Shown in pieces: positions 7,470 to 15,534 of a stretch of DNA of 64,000 nucleotides. Made by a program: the position numbers and the translations under genes. This stretch comes from Solibacillus ferritrahens. Lineage in GTDB: Bacteria > Bacillota > Bacilli > Bacillales_A > Planococcaceae. The stretch covers positions 186,001 to 250,000 of the forward strand of contig NZ_JAXCLE010000001.1 of NCBI RefSeq assembly GCF_037027585.1, given 5' to 3'. Position 1 is the first letter of the stretch. The number at the start of each line of letters is the position of its first letter. The notes under the pieces were generated by a model. That model ran no database searches, had not been told where the DNA came from, and saw only the letters and a program-made list of their open reading frames with translations.

Positions 7470-8087
7470 TTAATCAAATAGCGTTTCCTTTGTAGGCGTC
7501 CGCGCAAATTCAAAGAGTGTTTTAATTTGAGACTCGGTATTTCTATTAGTAGAAAGCTGTGGTAAATTGTATTCAGAAAAAAATCGAATGTCTTTCGTTT
7601 CAATACCTACAGCAGCTTCTCCTCCAATGATCTCGCATAATATAAATATCTTATAGTAATGATATGGTTCTGGAGGATGTGGGTGTTTATTATTATCCAT
7701 TAAGGCAAGTAATCTAATTGGGAGAACATCATAGCCCGATTCTTCTTTAATTTCCTTTACGACGTTTTCTGAAGCGGATAATCCGATATCACAAAACCCA
7801 CCCGGCAATGCCCATTTATCATCAATATTTTCTTTTACCATTAAAATCTGCTCGTTTCTAAAAACAACACCACGAACATCAACTTTGGGAGTTAGGTAAC
7901 CCGTTTCATTTGCAAATAAATTCTTAATTTTTTTCATTTCAAGTTCAGTGTATTCGGACATAATCTCTACACTAATCTTACGTAATTCCTCATAACGCTC
8001 GATATCATAGCTGTCTTTAGAAAATGTTAATCCAGCCTGAGATAATGCTTGAATTCTTTTTGCCCATTCCAACCATTGATGACTCAT
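7470..8087 (-). CDS. NUDIX hydrolase with N-terminal NUDIX_N_2-type domain (YjhB-like)
   Basis: Predicted 205 residues. Residues 1-60 form a helical domain (MSHQWLEWAKRIQALSQAGL) of the type that precedes the catalytic domain in hydrolases of X-linked nucleoside diphosphates. The NUDIX box follows near residues 95-118: GGFCDIGLSASENVVKE then IKEESGY. Close B. subtilis counterparts such as YjhB have been described as ADP-ribose pyrophosphatase-like. Its ATG overlaps the stop of the HAD gene upstream by four bases (8084-8087), so the two are translationally coupled and probably act on related phosphorylated metabolites. Confidence 0.88.
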   Translation of the reverse strand: MSHQWLEWAKRIQALSQAGLTFSKDSYDIERYEELRKISVEIMSEYTELEMKKIKNLFANETGYLTPKVDVRGVVFRNEQILMVKENIDDKWALPGGFCDIGLSASENVVKEIKEESGYDVLPIRLLALMDNNKHPHPPEPYHYYKIFILCEIIGGEAAVGIETKDIRFFSEYNLPQLSTNRNTESQIKTLFEFARTPTKETLFD

Positions 8088-8728
8088 AAAGCACCTACTT
8101 TAAAGGAGCTTTTGAATTCCTTTATACTTTTTATAATTAAGTCGGGTTGTACACTAAATTCAGACGTTTGGTATTCAGGTAACCACTGAACACCGATTGT
8201 ATAGACGTTAGCTTGTGCACCAGCAATAATATCCGCATCACTATCTCCAATATAAATCGCCTCAGAATTCTCAACTTTTAAAAGAGACAAGGCTTTCAGT
8301 AAACCCTCTGGATCAGGTTTCGGTTTTATAACATCATCACCAGTTATAATGACATCAAACAAACCTTCCATCCCTAATGCTTTTAGAGAGATATCTAAAC
8401 TTCTTTTTGCCTTTCCTGTAAAAATACCTAATTTTATTTCTGCATCTTTTAACGACTTCAATAAGTCTAGGATTTCAGGATTGTCTAATACCAAACTTTT
8501 ATGTACTTCCGAATATTTTTTGTAGAAATATTCAATTGCATCTTCCTTATTTGGACTTGAACAATTATTCATAATAATGCCTATTTCAGAAGGACCAAAC
8601 ATTTCTTTAATTTCATTTGTAGTAAGTTCCCTTTTATCAAATTCTTTAAATACCGTTTGAAAAGCATAAAAACAAATTGGTAAAGTATTCGCCAATGTTC
8701 CATCAAAATCAAACACTACAGCTTTCAT
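8084..8728 (-). CDS. HAD-superfamily phosphatase, phosphoglycolate-phosphatase-like
   Basis: Predicted 214-residue cytoplasmic phosphatase. Motif I is FDFDGTLANT (residues 7-16), motif II is the TGK segment near 104, the motif III Lys is near 137 (KPKPDP), and motif IV is GDSDADI. The helical cap between motifs I and II is the type 1 cap of Gph/PpaX enzymes. First gene of a two-gene operon with a NUDIX hydrolase. The pairing suggests dephosphorylation of the product released by the NUDIX enzyme, or parallel house-cleaning; that is inference. Confidence 0.88.
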   Translation of the reverse strand: MKAVVFDFDGTLANTLPICFYAFQTVFKEFDKRELTTNEIKEMFGPSEIGIIMNNCSSPNKEDAIEYFYKKYSEVHKSLVLDNPEILDLLKSLKDAEIKLGIFTGKAKRSLDISLKALGMEGLFDVIITGDDVIKPKPDPEGLLKALSLLKVENSEAIYIGDSDADIIAGAQANVYTIGVQWLPEYQTSEFSVQPDLIIKSIKEFKSSFKVGAL

Positions 8729-9028
8729 GAATAACTCCTTTTGTTAGCATAAAGAACGCAATCTTTACACATACATTTATAGTCTAAAACAATAGTCTTC
8801 CGTTTCTTAAATACTTCTATATTTTTCCATTAAGTCCTTCTTTCTTAACTACATGCTGTATTAGTTGAACAAAAAAGTTAGCAAAGTGTCGTTTAGTAAC
8901 TTGTTATTTCAAATGAAAATGGACGTATTCATAATTAAAGAAATGCGCCCGATTGCGAAATAACTAGGAGCATTAAATCTATGCGTTCGCAAAGTACGAT
9001 TTATGGTAAAATTTTGAAGAGGTATTTT
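8729..9028. other. Divergent intergenic region
   Basis: Separates the minus-strand HAD/NUDIX operon from a plus-strand lipoprotein gene. Apart from a terminator-repeat copy at 8920-8966 I see no gene. Promoters for both directions are expected here but none is convincing. Confidence 0.45.
8920..8966 (-). repeat. Terminator repeat, copy 5
   Basis: ATGGACGTATTCATAATT then AAAGAAATGCGCCCGATTG on the plus strand. Recognisable by GCGCCCGATTG. It is one of the few copies not next to a minus-strand stop codon. Confidence 0.6.
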
Positions 9029-9526
9029 ATGAAAAGAATATTATTCAATTTATTTATTTTGTTTTGTTTAGCTTCACTTGCTGGGTGTAGCGAACAGGTC
9101 AAAGAGGTTGACGGTGAATTTTTATTAGGGCAATTTGGTGCTGATTGGAAAAAAGAAACTTTTTATATGGTAGCGCCCATTAAATGGACAGGTGAATCAC
9201 CTATAACACTAAAATCGATTGAGTTCGTTAAAGATTATCCCGACCCTCTTACTACATACGAAGAAGATGGCATAAAGTATGAGATTTTCGGAGCAGAACC
9301 ATCAAGGAAAACTGGTTTACGTGACGAATCTTATGACAGAGAATTAAAAGACATAAATGGTTTAGAAATTAATGGCGAAGGAAAAATTGTGATTAAATTT
9401 TCATTGGGTGATGTAAAAGTAGATAATTCGCGCAGATTAAAAATTACATTCGATAGTGACGGACAAGAAGTTGAAAAAATCGTTGTATGGAAAACACTTG
9501 AACAATTAACAACTGAGACTCGTTAA
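9029..9526 (+). CDS. Lipoprotein of unknown function
   Basis: Predicted 165 residues. A lipoprotein signal ends in LASLAGC (Cys at residue 20), followed by a soluble domain without recognised motifs (segments such as LLGQFGADWKKETFYM). The ATG at 9029 is preferred because AAGAGGT lies nine bases upstream; the frame could be extended to 8981 without a site. Expected to be lipid-anchored to the outer face of the membrane. It precedes two membrane-anchored genes on the same strand and may be co-transcribed with them. Confidence 0.7.
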   Translation: MKRILFNLFILFCLASLAGCSEQVKEVDGEFLLGQFGADWKKETFYMVAPIKWTGESPITLKSIEFVKDYPDPLTTYEEDGIKYEIFGAEPSRKTGLRDESYDRELKDINGLEINGEGKIVIKFSLGDVKVDNSRRLKITFDSDGQEVEKIVVWKTLEQLTTETR

Positions 9527-9559
9527 AATATTGCATGGAAATATTAGGAGGCAATGTAA

Positions 9560-9598
9560 ATGAAAAAAAGACTCATATTATTCTTAAAGGGGGCGTAA
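9560..9598 (+). CDS. 12-codon frame ahead of the membrane gene pair
   Basis: MKKRLILFLKGA, with AGGAGG upstream. Its last codons contain the AAAGGGGG ribosome binding site of the next gene and its stop touches the next start. It could be a coupling leader or the stub of a deleted gene. Coding is doubtful. Confidence 0.3.
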   Translation: MKKRLILFLKGA

Positions 9599-10306
9599 TT
9601 GGTGGGTATGAATTTCGTAGAAGCAGTCGTTTACAGCTTTTGCTGGCTGCTAATTTTTGTCATCGGTTTTAAGTTATATAAAAAGCAAGAAATAAAGCCG
9701 ATTATTTGGAAAGCAGTCCTTGTATATTTTGTCGGTAAATTTGCATTTTCGTTAAATTATCCAATTGAGCAACAGGCAATTCACTTCGCGCTTATTCCAT
9801 TAGGTGTGATAACCAGCTATTTATTTTTTTCAAAGCGGCCTAATTTTAATACATATTTAAAATTTGCATGGTTTGGATTTTTTTCGAATTATTTATTTTT
9901 AGTAGGTACGTTATTAATTATGCCATTCTATTCTTTTCTTTATGATAAAAATGATATCCATACGTATATAGCTCATTCGGAAAACATAGAAATTTTGAGC
10001 ATTCATCCGTCAGCAAATGACAATATAGCTGTTCGTGCATCTATCCTCGAGCAAGTAAAAGCTGCAAAAGAGCAACCTGTGAATACGGATTGGTACTACG
10101 AAAGTGTTGGTGATGACCGAGTTGAGGTTGAACGATTCCCCTACATTTTAGCAAATATAGCGCCGAAATGGGGTAGTCAGGCGAAGGCAACGATTTATGT
10201 GGAGAAGGATGGAAAGGGCCTGCTGATCGCATCACCGACTAAACATTTGTATTACCGCCTCGATGAATCGATTTTACAGGAGGTGACGGCAAATGAGGAA
10301 AAATAA
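9599..10306 (+). CDS. Polytopic membrane protein of unknown function
   Basis: Predicted 235 residues. About four hydrophobic segments lie in the first 125 residues, then a soluble domain of about 110 residues that likely faces outside. I do not recognise the family. Start is TTG at 9599 or GTG at 9602, both behind AAAGGGGG. The last 14 bases overlap the next gene, so the two form an operon and probably work together at the membrane. The soluble part contains a WGSQAKATIYVEKDGKG segment of beta character. Confidence 0.6.
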   Translation: MVGMNFVEAVVYSFCWLLIFVIGFKLYKKQEIKPIIWKAVLVYFVGKFAFSLNYPIEQQAIHFALIPLGVITSYLFFSKRPNFNTYLKFAWFGFFSNYLFLVGTLLIMPFYSFLYDKNDIHTYIAHSENIEILSIHPSANDNIAVRASILEQVKAAKEQPVNTDWYYESVGDDRVEVERFPYILANIAPKWGSQAKATIYVEKDGKGLLIASPTKHLYYRLDESILQEVTANEEK

Positions 10307-11006
10307 ATTTATCATTGGAATCGTTGTAGTCATAGTGGTCGCTATAGCAGGCATTCTTTTATGGCTAAACTTTAAACAGCCAACGTCATTTTTGTCTGAA
10401 GCAGCAATGATCGAGGAAATGAATAGCTACACAAGTTCCCTTAACGTAAAAGAAATACAAGATGTGCTCCAATTAGATGAACACCATTACTTCGTGCCGT
10501 TTGTAAATTATGACGGAACGAAAGCGATGTCGTTTTGGAAATGGGATAAGGCAAAGTGGAAATTAGTTAATTTAACAACCCATCAAAAAATGCGCTGGCA
10601 ATTAGATGAAAAAGATTTATCATCAAGTTTTATCGTGTGGAATCGAAGCTCCGCTGAAGACGCAACGATGACGTTACTATTTTACCGTGAGCGTAACTTC
10701 CTTTCATCTGGGGATAATCATTTCTTTACGCCACAGGTACTATTAACGGAGGAAATAACATTGTCGGAATACGGCATTACAAAAGTGCCAGAACAATGGT
10801 CTAAACTAATGGCTGAGCTTGATAAGTCCGCTGGCGTAACAAATAATTCTATGTTCTCATTTTTCAATTACAATCCGAATTATTTAATTGCGGCCGAATA
10901 TAATTTAGAAGATTTCGAGACAAATGGCACAGAAAGTTATTGGACAGGGAAAGCGGATACGACATTAGAGTTTATCATGTATTATGATTTGGATATGATT
11001 CAATAA
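10293..11006 (+). CDS. Membrane-anchored protein of unknown function
   Basis: Predicted 237 residues: an N-terminal helix (residues 6-24) and an extracellular domain rich in aromatic residues. Overlaps the preceding gene by 14 bases, and AGGAGGTG just before the ATG gives efficient coupled translation. No motif identifies it. Conserved-looking patches are MSFWKWDKAKWKLVNL and the acidic C-terminus. A strong terminator follows directly, so it ends the operon. It could be an envelope stress or accessory factor, but nothing in the sequence says so. Confidence 0.65.
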   Translation: MRKNKFIIGIVVVIVVAIAGILLWLNFKQPTSFLSEAAMIEEMNSYTSSLNVKEIQDVLQLDEHHYFVPFVNYDGTKAMSFWKWDKAKWKLVNLTTHQKMRWQLDEKDLSSSFIVWNRSSAEDATMTLLFYRERNFLSSGDNHFFTPQVLLTEEITLSEYGITKVPEQWSKLMAELDKSAGVTNNSMFSFFNYNPNYLIAAEYNLEDFETNGTESYWTGKADTTLEFIMYYDLDMIQ

Positions 11007-11009
11007 TTG

Positions 11010-11051
11010 ACATGAAGTGTGGAAAAGAAGAATTCCATACTTCATGTTTTT
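11010..11051 (+). terminator. Terminator of the membrane gene pair
   Basis: ACATGAAGT..GGAA pairs with TTCC..CTTCATGT and ends in TTTTT. Confidence 0.85.
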
Positions 11052-11055
11052 ATGT

Positions 11056-11108
11056 GCGTCGCAAAAAAGGACTTTCCTTCTTCAAGGAAAGCGCCCGATT
11101 GTTGAATA
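11056..11108 (-). repeat. Terminator repeat, copy 6
   Basis: Good copy: on the minus strand CAATCGGGCGC, hairpin CTTTCCTT/AAGGAAAG, then TCCTTTTTT. Ends 19 bases below the stop of the lipoprotein gene that starts at 11441. Confidence 0.8.
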
Positions 11109-11126
11109 AAAGTAGTCTTAAATAAT

Positions 11127-11441
11127 TTAATCTTTTTGATCTTCTATATGCTCAATTTGTTCTAAAACCCAGGATTTATCTCCTTCTTTTGAATACAAAG
11201 AAAAATACTCTTTATCTTCCTCAATTAAGTTCCATACCATTTCTTCTTGAACTACAATCTTAAATGCTTCTTCTTTAGTTTGATTATTCGGATCGTATGC
11301 TTTAACCCAATACTCTTTATAGTCACTTGAACGCCCCTTTTCAATAACAATCAACATCGAAGTAGTTGATATGAAAGGTCCTCCACAAGATGCGAGAACT
11401 AATAAAACGACTGTAATCATTAAAATTGAAGCTTTTTTCAT
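11127..11441 (-). CDS. Small lipoprotein
   Basis: Predicted 104 residues. A lipoprotein signal (MKKASILMITVVLLVLASC, Cys at 19) is followed by an 85-residue soluble domain, charged and without known motif. GGGGGA lies at good spacing before the ATG. It is a solitary gene whose 3' end is followed by a terminator repeat. Expected on the outer face of the membrane. Function unknown; the size resembles the many species-specific lipoproteins of Bacillales. Confidence 0.7.
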   Translation of the reverse strand: MKKASILMITVVLLVLASCGGPFISTTSMLIVIEKGRSSDYKEYWVKAYDPNNQTKEEAFKIVVQEEMVWNLIEEDKEYFSLYSKEGDKSWVLEQIEHIEDQKD

Positions 11442-11550
11442 TGTATTCCCCCAATATTTAAATTTCTCATTTTAATTCCAATATATTTACCCGTCAATTT
11501 AAGAATACTTTTTAACAATATCTTCTAAATTGTAACCTAGATAACTAGGT

Positions 11551-11633
11551 GGTGTTCAATTATATTGCCCTTTAAAGGAAAAGGCGAAAAAGGACCCTCT
11601 CCTTATTCAAGGAAAGCGCCCGATTGTTGAAGT
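11551..11633 (-). repeat. Terminator repeat, copy 7 (full length)
   Basis: Full element. The left arm has TTGCCCTTTAAAGGAAAA, the middle is a CTCTCCTTATTCAAGGAAAG hairpin, and the right shoulder is GCGCCCGATTGTTGAA. On the minus strand the hairpin is followed by TCCTTTTT. It lies 22 bases below the stop of the pseudogene at 11655. Confidence 0.8.
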
Positions 11634-11654
11634 TTGTATTTATTTTAAAAATTT

Positions 11655-12133
11655 TTATTTTTTATAAAATTCAATATCTACACCAAGATTTGCAACCGAA
11701 GAAAATTTGTTGAAATCACTTAACAGTTTTAATAAGAATTCAGAGTCGATTTTAAATCCTCCGGTTAATGTATTCCTCAAACATATATCAGTATTATATT
11801 TAATATTTGTAAGTGAATAGTTAACTAATAAATCTCCCTTTTTATTATAGTTCTCAATAGTAATATTAAATTCATGTGGTGACATCGCATTTAACGTAAC
11901 TGACCCTTGTCTTTTTATTTCTAGATCTTCTAACTCAGTAATGAAGGACAATAATTTATCTAATTCAAACCAAACATTAATATTCCAACCTATAAATTTA
12001 TTATCGACACATCAATTGTACAAGATAAACTGGGTAATCGTTCATGTATATATTCTTCAAGGATAAATGTTATATGCGATGTCTTATCATTAGAATATAT
12101 TCTGAAATCAAATTCAGATAATGGTTTATACAT
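11655..12133 (-). pseudogene. Frameshifted immunity-like gene (WapI-type suspected)
   Basis: The start is intact: GAGGTG, then ATG at 12133 encoding MYKPLSEFDFRIYSNDKTSH. The frame runs into TAG after DVSIINL. A one-base shift restores a continuous protein with GWNINVWFELDKLLSFITEL and a further 90 residues to the stop at 11655. Joined, it is about 158 residues with the WxxxVxFEL layout I associate with WapI-like immunity proteins. That family call is tentative. Either a recent frameshift or a sequencing error in an A/T-rich run explains it. A terminator repeat follows the 3' end. Confidence 0.6.
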
Positions 12134-12268
12134 TTTTTCACCTCATTGGCTATTTCCAAGAAATAATAATATTTACTAATCATTTTAAACTATCCTGCTT
12201 TCTTAATTTAAGTAAATTATTTCACAATCACCTAAATTTATATATAAATATCCAGTTTTTGAAATTTT

Positions 12269-12350
12269 TTATTCAACAATCTGACCCTTTAACGGAAAAA
12301 CGCGATCTTCTTATTGAAGAAACGCGCCCGATTGTTGAACAACGTTATTA
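12269..12350 (-). repeat. Terminator repeat, copy 8 (best full copy)
   Basis: Outer arms ATTCAACAATCTGACCC and GCGCCCGATTGTTGAAC are complementary. The inner hairpin CGCGATCTTC/GAAGAAACGCG is followed on the minus strand by TTTTTCC. Ends 38 bases below a lipoprotein stop codon. Confidence 0.85.
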
Positions 12351-12378
12351 AACTAAAGCCCCCAATAGTTTATTATCG

Positions 12379-12801
12379 CTACATTTTTCTATCTTGTGTA
12401 GTTCCATCTGGATTTACTTGATACTGCCAAAGTTCCCCATCTTCTCCTCTGTAAATATACAGATACATAAATGTTTCGTCCTCAACAAAATTTATATATA
12501 ACTGATAATCCACATTGCCTTCTCTGATTTCATCAAAGGGTACTATTTGTATACTTTTTTCATACTCGAAATCGTCTTTCACCTTATCATACACCCATAC
12601 TTCATTGGTCTCGAATTCACCTTCTCCAGAGAAATATTTTGTTCCGAATATTTCTTCTACTTCATCTTTAGTTTGACCTATTTCTGCATTTGCTTCTACA
12701 AACTCTTTGTCTAATATTGGACTCGAATCTGATTCACTATTTACATCTGAACAACCAAATAATATAAAACTTAATAATACAATCAGTAATAACCTATTCA
12801 T
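12379..12801 (-). CDS. Lipoprotein with possible SmpA/OmlA-like segment
   Basis: Predicted 140 residues. The lipoprotein signal ends in LFGC (Cys 17), a Ser/Asp linker follows, and then a domain with EIGQTKDEVEEIFG. This helix-turn resembles the start of BamE/SmpA-like small beta domains (xGxTxxEVxxxLG). AAGGGGGG precedes the ATG. A full terminator repeat lies downstream on the same strand. Expected to be surface-anchored. The function is unknown and the family hint is weak. Confidence 0.7.
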   Translation of the reverse strand: MNRLLLIVLLSFILFGCSDVNSESDSSPILDKEFVEANAEIGQTKDEVEEIFGTKYFSGEGEFETNEVWVYDKVKDDFEYEKSIQIVPFDEIREGNVDYQLYINFVEDETFMYLYIYRGEDGELWQYQVNPDGTTQDRKM

Positions 12802-12894
12802 TCAATTTCCCCCCTTGTTAAACTAATCTGCAATCTCTTTTTAACAAAGAAAAAGAGTAGTGGTCTTAATACCTACCTCTAAATAAATGCTTCT

Positions 12895-12968
12895 CTTAAG
12901 CCCTCTAGAATACAGAGCTCAAGCCGCTTAAATCATTTATATTATTTCTGCTGTCTACTTGACAGGGA
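12895..12968 (-). mobile_element. Relic of an insertion-sequence end
   Basis: CTGTCTACTTGACAGGG (12951-12967) matches, apart from one base, the CTGTCTACTTGATAGGG end found at 58062-58081. The adjoining AAGCGGCTTGAGCTC (minus strand) is of the kind I associate with IS3-family elements. No transposase is next to it, so only the tip survives. Confidence 0.45.
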
Positions 12969-13084
12969 GCAGTTCATTTAACAACGTTCGTGCCATTTTA
13001 ATGTATCCCAAACCTTTTATTAGGAACGTTATTTGTATGTATCATGTATTAGTAAATTATCAGGTGATTTAGAAATAATATAAT

Positions 13085-13615
13085 TTAAAAAAGATTTAAC
13101 TTTTCTTTTATATCTTGAATAATTTCATTGATACTAACTTTTTCTGTATCTATATACTCTCCAAAATCGTATTGATTGTAAGCCTCTAAACATTTATCGG
13201 TTTGTTGAAAACACCAGTTACCTTCTTCCTCTCCACGTAGTCTTAACCTTTCGTAAATTGTCTCTTTACTTGCATTCAAACAAAAATGATGGGTTTGTTC
13301 ATCAACACTTTTAAATCCGTTGTAAATGAAATTTAAGTATTCTATTTTCCTAATGGTCATTGGCACGATTAGATTAATATTATATTTCGTAATTAACCTT
13401 TTTCCCACATCTACAGTTAACTCTTTCCATAAATCTAAATCTTGAAAGTCCCCTGTATTGGATTCTGTTCTTTTTATATCCATAGGAATAACATTTCTTA
13501 ACATATAACCTATCTCTTCAGGGTCATATATCATACTATTTTTAATTTCGTTTTGAAGCATATTTGCAATAGTGGTTTTACCCACACCAAATGCTCCGTT
13601 TATCATTATAATCAT
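13085..13615 (-). CDS. tmrB: TmrB-like P-loop protein (tunicamycin resistance family)
   Basis: Predicted 176 residues. The Walker A loop is GAFGVGKT at residues 7-14. YDPEEIGYMLRNVIP, LIVPMTI and HHFCLNASKETIYERLRLR match B. subtilis TmrB closely as I remember it. TmrB is a membrane-associated ATP-binding protein that confers resistance to tunicamycin, probably by binding or inactivating the drug. Relatives act as small-molecule kinases. GAGGAG precedes the ATG. It is a solitary gene in a region of short accessory genes, so horizontal acquisition is plausible. Resistance is not proven by sequence. Confidence 0.82.
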   Translation of the reverse strand: MIIMINGAFGVGKTTIANMLQNEIKNSMIYDPEEIGYMLRNVIPMDIKRTESNTGDFQDLDLWKELTVDVGKRLITKYNINLIVPMTIRKIEYLNFIYNGFKSVDEQTHHFCLNASKETIYERLRLRGEEEGNWCFQQTDKCLEAYNQYDFGEYIDTEKVSINEIIQDIKEKLNLF

Positions 13616-13729
13616 TACACCATCTCCTCACTTTTTATTTTTACCTCATCGATATGTGATAGAGGCTGTTATCCTCTTTTTTTTGAATACGAGTTGATTA
13701 ATAAGCATAAAAAGTATATTCTGAATATT

Positions 13730-13811
13730 GGACCGAATGGACATTCGTTTGTATTTAGGGGTGTACCCTCGGTCCGAGGTAGGACTCCACAGAAACGAAT
13801 GTTCGAGGACC
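13730..13811. repeat. Nested long inverted repeat
   Basis: Centred on CCTCGG-T-CCGAGG (13767-13779). Flanking arms pair again as ACATTCGTTT (13741-13750) with AAACGAATGT (13793-13802), and the ends as GGACC (13730) with GGACC (13807), partly mismatched. An 82-bp imperfect cruciform-type sequence in front of the 13894 gene. It may be a miniature element or a decayed regulatory structure. Confidence 0.5.
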
Positions 13812-13893
13812 TTATAGAAATAAACATACCAATTATCACGTTGAGTAAAGCACCGTCTCTAACAACATTTAGATTAGAATTTGGAGGTTCACT

Positions 13894-14274
13894 ATGAAAA
13901 CTGAAGATAAACAATATGCTTTAACTGTTATTACTAATATATTAAAAGTAATGCACAATAAAGAATATGAAAACATTTTAAATTATGTGGATGAATCTGA
14001 AGTGGATGATATTGGTGAGTTTTTCTTTTATGTTCAAGAAACTTTAAACTTAAATGGATTTGATTCATTTGATGAATATGGCGCACCTTGTAATTTCAAC
14101 CCAAAATACGAATATTCACAAATCAACTTCTATGAATTCAATGATAACAGTGGATTTGCTGTTGATTATGATTTAACTTCAAATTCAAAACTGACAGATA
14201 TGTGTTTACAAATGGAGTTTTTAAAAACGGATGACGGATTAAAAAGTGTTTTTATCACAGTTGACCCACGATAA
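13894..14274 (+). CDS. Hypothetical protein, immunity-like
   Basis: Predicted 126-residue acidic cytoplasmic protein. An N-terminal helix (ALTVITNILKVMHNKEYENI) is followed by a segment ending in VDYDLTSNSKLTDMCLQMEF. The layout (a helix measuring growing damage, DDIGEFFFYVQETL, then a beta domain) resembles small immunity-like families of Bacillales, but I cannot name one. GGAGG gives a clear start at 13894. It is preceded by a long inverted repeat and followed by a terminator-repeat copy on the other strand. Confidence 0.6.
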   Translation: MKTEDKQYALTVITNILKVMHNKEYENILNYVDESEVDDIGEFFFYVQETLNLNGFDSFDEYGAPCNFNPKYEYSQINFYEFNDNSGFAVDYDLTSNSKLTDMCLQMEFLKTDDGLKSVFITVDPR

Positions 14275-14340
14275 AACAATATGTTAAAAGGAGAACATAT
14301 GGAAATAAACCTTTACAAAATACACTTTGTTTAAAATTGT

Positions 14341-14411
14341 TATTCAACAATATGGCCCTATAACGGAAACTTGATCCTCTTATTGAAGAATCGCGCCCGA
14401 TTGTGGAAGAA
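14341..14411 (-). repeat. Terminator repeat, copy 9
   Basis: ATTCAACAATATGGCCCTAT at the left, TCGCGCCCGATTGTGGAAG at the right. Full length, but the T-run is degraded (AAGTTTCCG). Ends 15 bases below the stop of the 75-residue membrane gene. Confidence 0.8.
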
Positions 14412-14425
14412 AAGATTTTATATTT

Positions 14426-14653
14426 TTAATAGCTCAAAATACAAACAAAAATTATAATATATAAAATCGGATAAAAGATAATGGCGATTAAAGCTTTCAT
14501 TTTTGTATTCTTAATTGCACTTTCCGTTATTTCAGGTTCTTCCTTGTATATCCCTCGACTTCCCACCAGTAAACTTTCTTTCGGTTTAAAATACATCCAA
14601 ATGAAAACACCATAAGGTATAAGCAATGCTATTATTAAAGCCATCCATTCCAC
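14426..14653 (-). CDS. Small two-helix membrane protein
   Basis: Predicted 75 residues with two transmembrane helices (about 4-22 and 53-73) joined by a charged loop. Start is GTG at 14653 behind AAGGTGGTG. The pattern (helix, KPKESLLVGSRG, helix) resembles small uncharacterised membrane proteins of Bacillaceae. A terminator repeat lies immediately downstream. Function unknown. Confidence 0.65.
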   Translation of the reverse strand: MEWMALIIALLIPYGVFIWMYFKPKESLLVGSRGIYKEEPEITESAIKNTKMKALIAIIFYPILYIIIFVCILSY

Positions 14654-14769
14654 TTACAACACCACCTTAAAGTATTTAGTAACTATATACGAATTAAAAT
14701 CCTAATTTGTTTCAAAAATTATCCAAGTAGTATTCTCTAAGAATATTAATATAGGTAGGAGGACGTTAA

Positions 14770-15534
14770 ATGACATTCAGCATAACAATCTCTAATCAAA
14801 TAAGCGACAGAATAAAGGGTGCAAAAGAGGATAATGAAAGAGTAAAACGAATATTTTCCTGGATAAATGATGAATTTGAATGGATTGAAACTGACTATAA
14901 GGAAAGAACTGTGGAAGAAATCTTAATACGCCAGGCTGGGAACTGTGCAGAACAGGCGAAGGTCGTTGAAAAAGTTTTAAACCATATTGGAATAAAAACA
15001 CGTTGGATTTTGGAAATAAACTCACAGCCGGAATGGGAGGATCGACAAAAGTTTTCTGAAAATCTCATTGAAAAGGATGGGAATTTTTACTCCATTTTTG
15101 GATGGAACCATAATGACCATAGATGGATTGAGTATTACAACAAAGATTCTAATCTATGGATTCCTATAGATACAGCTTTTGGGGTATTTGGTATGAAGCA
15201 TTGGTTAGAAACAAGAATAAGTTTTTCTCCAGAATCTATACCAACCTCGCAACAAATAATACCTTTTTGTATTGTTGCATTAGATTCATCTAATGCTATT
15301 TCCGAGGAACTCTCAAGTTTTTACCTCATTGAACAATTCGATAAGTATTATAATGGGTTATTAAGTCAATCAGCAGAATGGGCAGAGTGGAAAATGTTGA
15401 TCAATCAACTTACGGAGTTAGGGATAGCCACTTATAATAGTCAACACAACCTTCATAAGAACCAAGATGAGATAAAACAGTTTACAAACCTTTATTCAAA
15501 GTTAAAAAAAGAAGTTTTAACTGGCGTTAAATAG
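14770..15534 (+). CDS. Transglutaminase-like cysteine-fold protein, 3' end altered by an IS relic
   Basis: Predicted 254-residue papain-like transglutaminase-fold protein. The triad is visible: Cys59 in AGNCAEQA, His117 (or 114) in GWNHNDHRWIEYY, Asp134 in WIPIDTAF. No signal peptide, so probably cytoplasmic. AGGAGG precedes the ATG. The last few codons (about VLTGVK) lie in IS3-type sequence, so the natural C-terminus was probably lost and replaced when the element inserted. Whether the enzyme is still active cannot be judged. Substrate unknown: proteolysis or cross-linking are both possible for the fold. Confidence 0.75.
   Translation: MTFSITISNQISDRIKGAKEDNERVKRIFSWINDEFEWIETDYKERTVEEILIRQAGNCAEQAKVVEKVLNHIGIKTRWILEINSQPEWEDRQKFSENLIEKDGNFYSIFGWNHNDHRWIEYYNKDSNLWIPIDTAFGVFGMKHWLETRISFSPESIPTSQQIIPFCIVALDSSNAISEELSSFYLIEQFDKYYNGLLSQSAEWAEWKMLINQLTELGIATYNSQHNLHKNQDEIKQFTNLYSKLKKEVLTGVK

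Noticed and set aside
12121..12351. Plus-strand frame of 76 codons
   Set aside because: It is antisense to the start of the frameshifted immunity-like gene and extends into a repeat copy.
13553..13897. Plus-strand frame of 114 codons between tmrB and the 13894 gene
   Set aside because: It runs through the start of tmrB in antisense and through the nested inverted repeat, lacks a ribosome binding site and does not resemble a protein.
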